NCBI RefSeq assembly: GCF_900108275.1
Contig: NZ_FNVD01000001.1
Coordinates: 613,391-677,390, forward strand
Reading direction: 5' to 3'
DNA length: 64,000 nucleotides
From: Jhaorihella thermophila
GTDB lineage: Bacteria; Pseudomonadota; Alphaproteobacteria; Rhodobacterales; Rhodobacteraceae
Positions 62,850-64,000 of this stretch are shown here, piece after piece (position 1 is the first letter of the stretch; each line of letters opens with the position of its first letter). The translations under genes were made by a program, and so were the position numbers. A model generated the notes under the pieces. The model worked only from the letters and a program-made list of their open reading frames with translations, had not been told where the DNA came from and searched no databases.

Positions 62850-63436
62850 GAGAGTGTCTCTCCAAGCATTGTTTGCGAGGCCGGACAAGCTTGGCGCGAT
62901 CGGGGGCGGCGGCAATTCACGAAGTTTTCACAGATCCTGCGCGACAATGCACATGAGCGACATCCGTGCCCGCGACGGCCCCGTTCCGCTGCCGCGCGGT
63001 GGCGGGGTCCGGTCCCGCCCGATTCCCGTCTCGGTCTTGCCACATTCGGATGGGAAGTTTGACCGTGGCGGGGGCGAAGTCTGGAGTTTTAGCCATGCGC
63101 CTTATGCTTATGTCTCTTCTGTTTCTGGGATATGTGATGGCCCCCACGCTGGGCTGAGACGGGCGCGCCGCGGATCGTCCTCGTCAGCCCCGATTGTCGA
63201 CACCGGGACAGTGCGTTCTTCCTTGGCGCCACGGGCGCCGCTCAGCGTCAGGATATTTGCGCGAGACGGGTTCAAAGGGCCACTACCCGCAGAAACGCAG
63301 TGCAGCGTGCTGCGCGCCCCGGCAGCGGACCACGCGACCGGAATACAGTTTGATTTGAAATGGATTTCCCCGTTCGGCATGAACGACCAAAGACACGAGG
63401 GGCGAACACGGACGGCACAGGGCCCGGTCACGGCTG
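62850..63436. other. 587-bp stretch without a supported gene
   Basis: No intact gene recognised. The only candidate is a 20-residue hydrophobic frame at 63095-63157 (MRLMLMSLLFLGYVMAPTLG) with GGAG 8 nt before the ATG, which looks like a signal peptide that runs into a stop. After it, one frame gives RIVLVSPDCRHRDSAF, which might be the relic of a secreted protein. Together with the broken genes that follow, this looks like decaying sequence. Confidence 0.4.
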
Positions 63437-63706
63437 TCACCTCTCGTCACGCGGCGCGGGCCGGACGCAGATCGCCCGGGAATTGCCGCTGCCACGGGCG
63501 GGACAGTCATCGACCGTCGGCGTGCTCCGACCAAAGAGTTCGGCTTCATGGCGTTTCAGGCTGGGGCGCGCGCTGATCGGCACGTTCTTCCCTTCGCCGC
63601 TGAACAGCTCGGGGAACAGCAGCCGCAGTTCCGCGCGCGCCTCCTCGTCCAGCGCGGATACCGTCAGAGCGCCGGGCTGAAAGCTCTCGGTCCAGATCCC
63701 GTCGCT
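63437..63706 (-). pseudogene. C-terminal remnant of a Hint-domain protein
   Basis: Open frame without start. From its upstream end it reads SDGIWTESFQPGALTVSALD, then EEARAELRLLFPELFSGEGK and ARPSLKRHEAELF. This matches the end of the Hint-domain proteins common in rhodobacters, in which a WxESFxPG segment is followed by an FPEL helix and a final LKRHEA stretch. The N-terminal secretion and self-processing part is missing, and the frame runs into an IS5-family element upstream, so insertion or deletion removed it. The last 30 residues are not recognised. Confidence 0.55.
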
Positions 63707-63772
63707 TAGGCTCAGGCCCCATTGATTTTCGGTCTGCTGCGTGATTCATCGTTCCGAAAACGAGCGGTGAAC

Positions 63773-64000
63773 ATGTCTGATCTTTTCTGACTGACGGATG
63801 CGCAGATGGCGCGGCTTGAGCCCTTCTTTCCGAAGTTCACACGGCAAGCCACGTGTCGATGACAGGCGCGTCATGAGTGGGGTTATCTTTATCAATCGCA
63901 ATGGTTTGCGGTGGCGCGATGCGCCCAAGGAATACGGCCCGCACAAGACGCTCTACAATCGTTGGAAGCGGTGGAGCGACAAGGGCATCTTCGCCCGGAT
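63773..64000 (+). pseudogene. Broken IS5-family (IS427-type) transposase, 5' part, cut by window edge
   Basis: Starts MSDLF at 63773, then a stop TGA at codon 6 (63788-63790) where the family has Trp (TGG). LTDAQMARLEPFFPK follows. One extra T at 63836/63837 then shifts the frame; after correction the sequence reads SHGKPRVDDRRVMSGVIFIN, RNGLRWRDAPKEYGPHKTLY and NRWKRWSDKGIFAR, the N-terminal domain of IS5/IS427 transposase ORF A. Two separate lesions show that this copy is dead unless supplied in trans. The left end of the element should lie between about 63700 and 63772. Confidence 0.85.

Noticed and set aside
59048..62865. Two long minus-strand frames opposite trmJ, ctaA and the M32 peptidase
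   Set aside because: Shadow frames of low complexity; only the last part (62445-62849, in another frame) is a real gene, DoxX.
62917..63147. 76-codon minus-strand frame in the gene-poor stretch
   Set aside because: No ribosome site, no recognisable domain and unusual composition; not supported as a gene.
1..64000. CRISPR array, tRNA or rRNA genes, replication origin
   Set aside because: No regularly spaced direct repeats, no cloverleaf or rRNA sequence and no DnaA-box cluster recognised.

Overview
The window is chromosomal DNA from a high-GC alphaproteobacterium, almost certainly a member of the Rhodobacteraceae (Roseobacter/Rhodobacter group). Several gene sets point to this group: a gene-transfer-agent type holin/endolysin pair; crotonyl-CoA carboxylase/reductase divergent from ethylmalonyl-CoA mutase; a zeta-type F1-ATPase inhibitor; a BmtB-like methyltransferase; a luxR-luxI pair; a DUF4167 protein; and an SOS box of the alphaproteobacterial form GTTC-N7-GTTC. 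No rRNA, tRNA, CRISPR array or complete prophage was seen. Gene density is normal for a core chromosome until about 62.85 kb.

Layout. 1-5.0 kb (minus strand): dctD (cut by the window edge), dctB, purQ, purS, purC. 5.1-6.6 kb: ATPase zeta subunit and bmtB. 6.8-11.3 kb (minus): enoyl-CoA hydratase, GTA-type holin and endolysin, ccmE, argC, murI. 11.4-14.1 kb: an orphan D12 adenine methylase facing a luxR-luxI quorum-sensing unit that has a small overlapping leader gene. 14.3-18.4 kb: ccr and ecm of the ethylmalonyl-CoA pathway, diverging from a 390-bp control region, then an H-NS-type gene. 18.4-21.9 kb: deoD, a DUF1989 gene downstream of an ornithine-decarboxylase-like gene, and two small protein genes. 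22.1-26.4 kb: sdhCDAB, with a sulfotransferase gene inserted between sdhA and sdhB. 26.7-29.6 kb: a sulfotransferase-like hypothetical gene, an MFS transporter and an orphan imuA under an SOS box. 29.6-33.9 kb: a potDABC-type polyamine ABC transporter.

34.1-43.7 kb: holC and pepA, then the envelope/ribosome operon lptF-lptG-lptD-surA-pdxA-rsmA, whose first five genes run with start/stop overlaps. 43.8-47.3 kb: DUF4167, prmC-prfA and two small genes whose 3' ends overlap head-on. 47.3-50.4 kb: an operon of an M20 amidohydrolase and two different ureohydrolases. 50.5-53.7 kb: mazG, nucleoside hydrolase, GNAT, a glycine-zipper lipoprotein and ndk. 53.8-62.9 kb: an ABC-F ATPase, an arylsulfatase broken by one in-frame TAG, marC, an aspartic protease, trmJ-like, ctaA, an M32 carboxypeptidase and a DoxX protein. 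62.9-64 kb: a decayed end holding the C-terminal remnant of a Hint-domain gene and the 5' part of a broken IS5-family transposase.

Points most worth a second look: (i) a DctD whose AAA+ domain lacks the GAFTGA loop needed to contact sigma-54; (ii) a sulfotransferase inside the sdh operon, a sulfotransferase-like gene just upstream of it, and three near-identical 12-bp sites before sdhC; (iii) an SOS-boxed imuA without imuB or dnaE2, followed by an efflux-type MFS gene; (iv) a small gene overlapping luxR, with tandem GTTAAC-centred repeats upstream; (v) a six-copy intergenic element (GC hairpin, then TATTT, then a purine-rich tail); (vi) the single-codon inactivation of the arylsulfatase. I did not find a clearly new multi-gene system. 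The best candidates for new biology are the small leader/accessory genes and the operon insertions.
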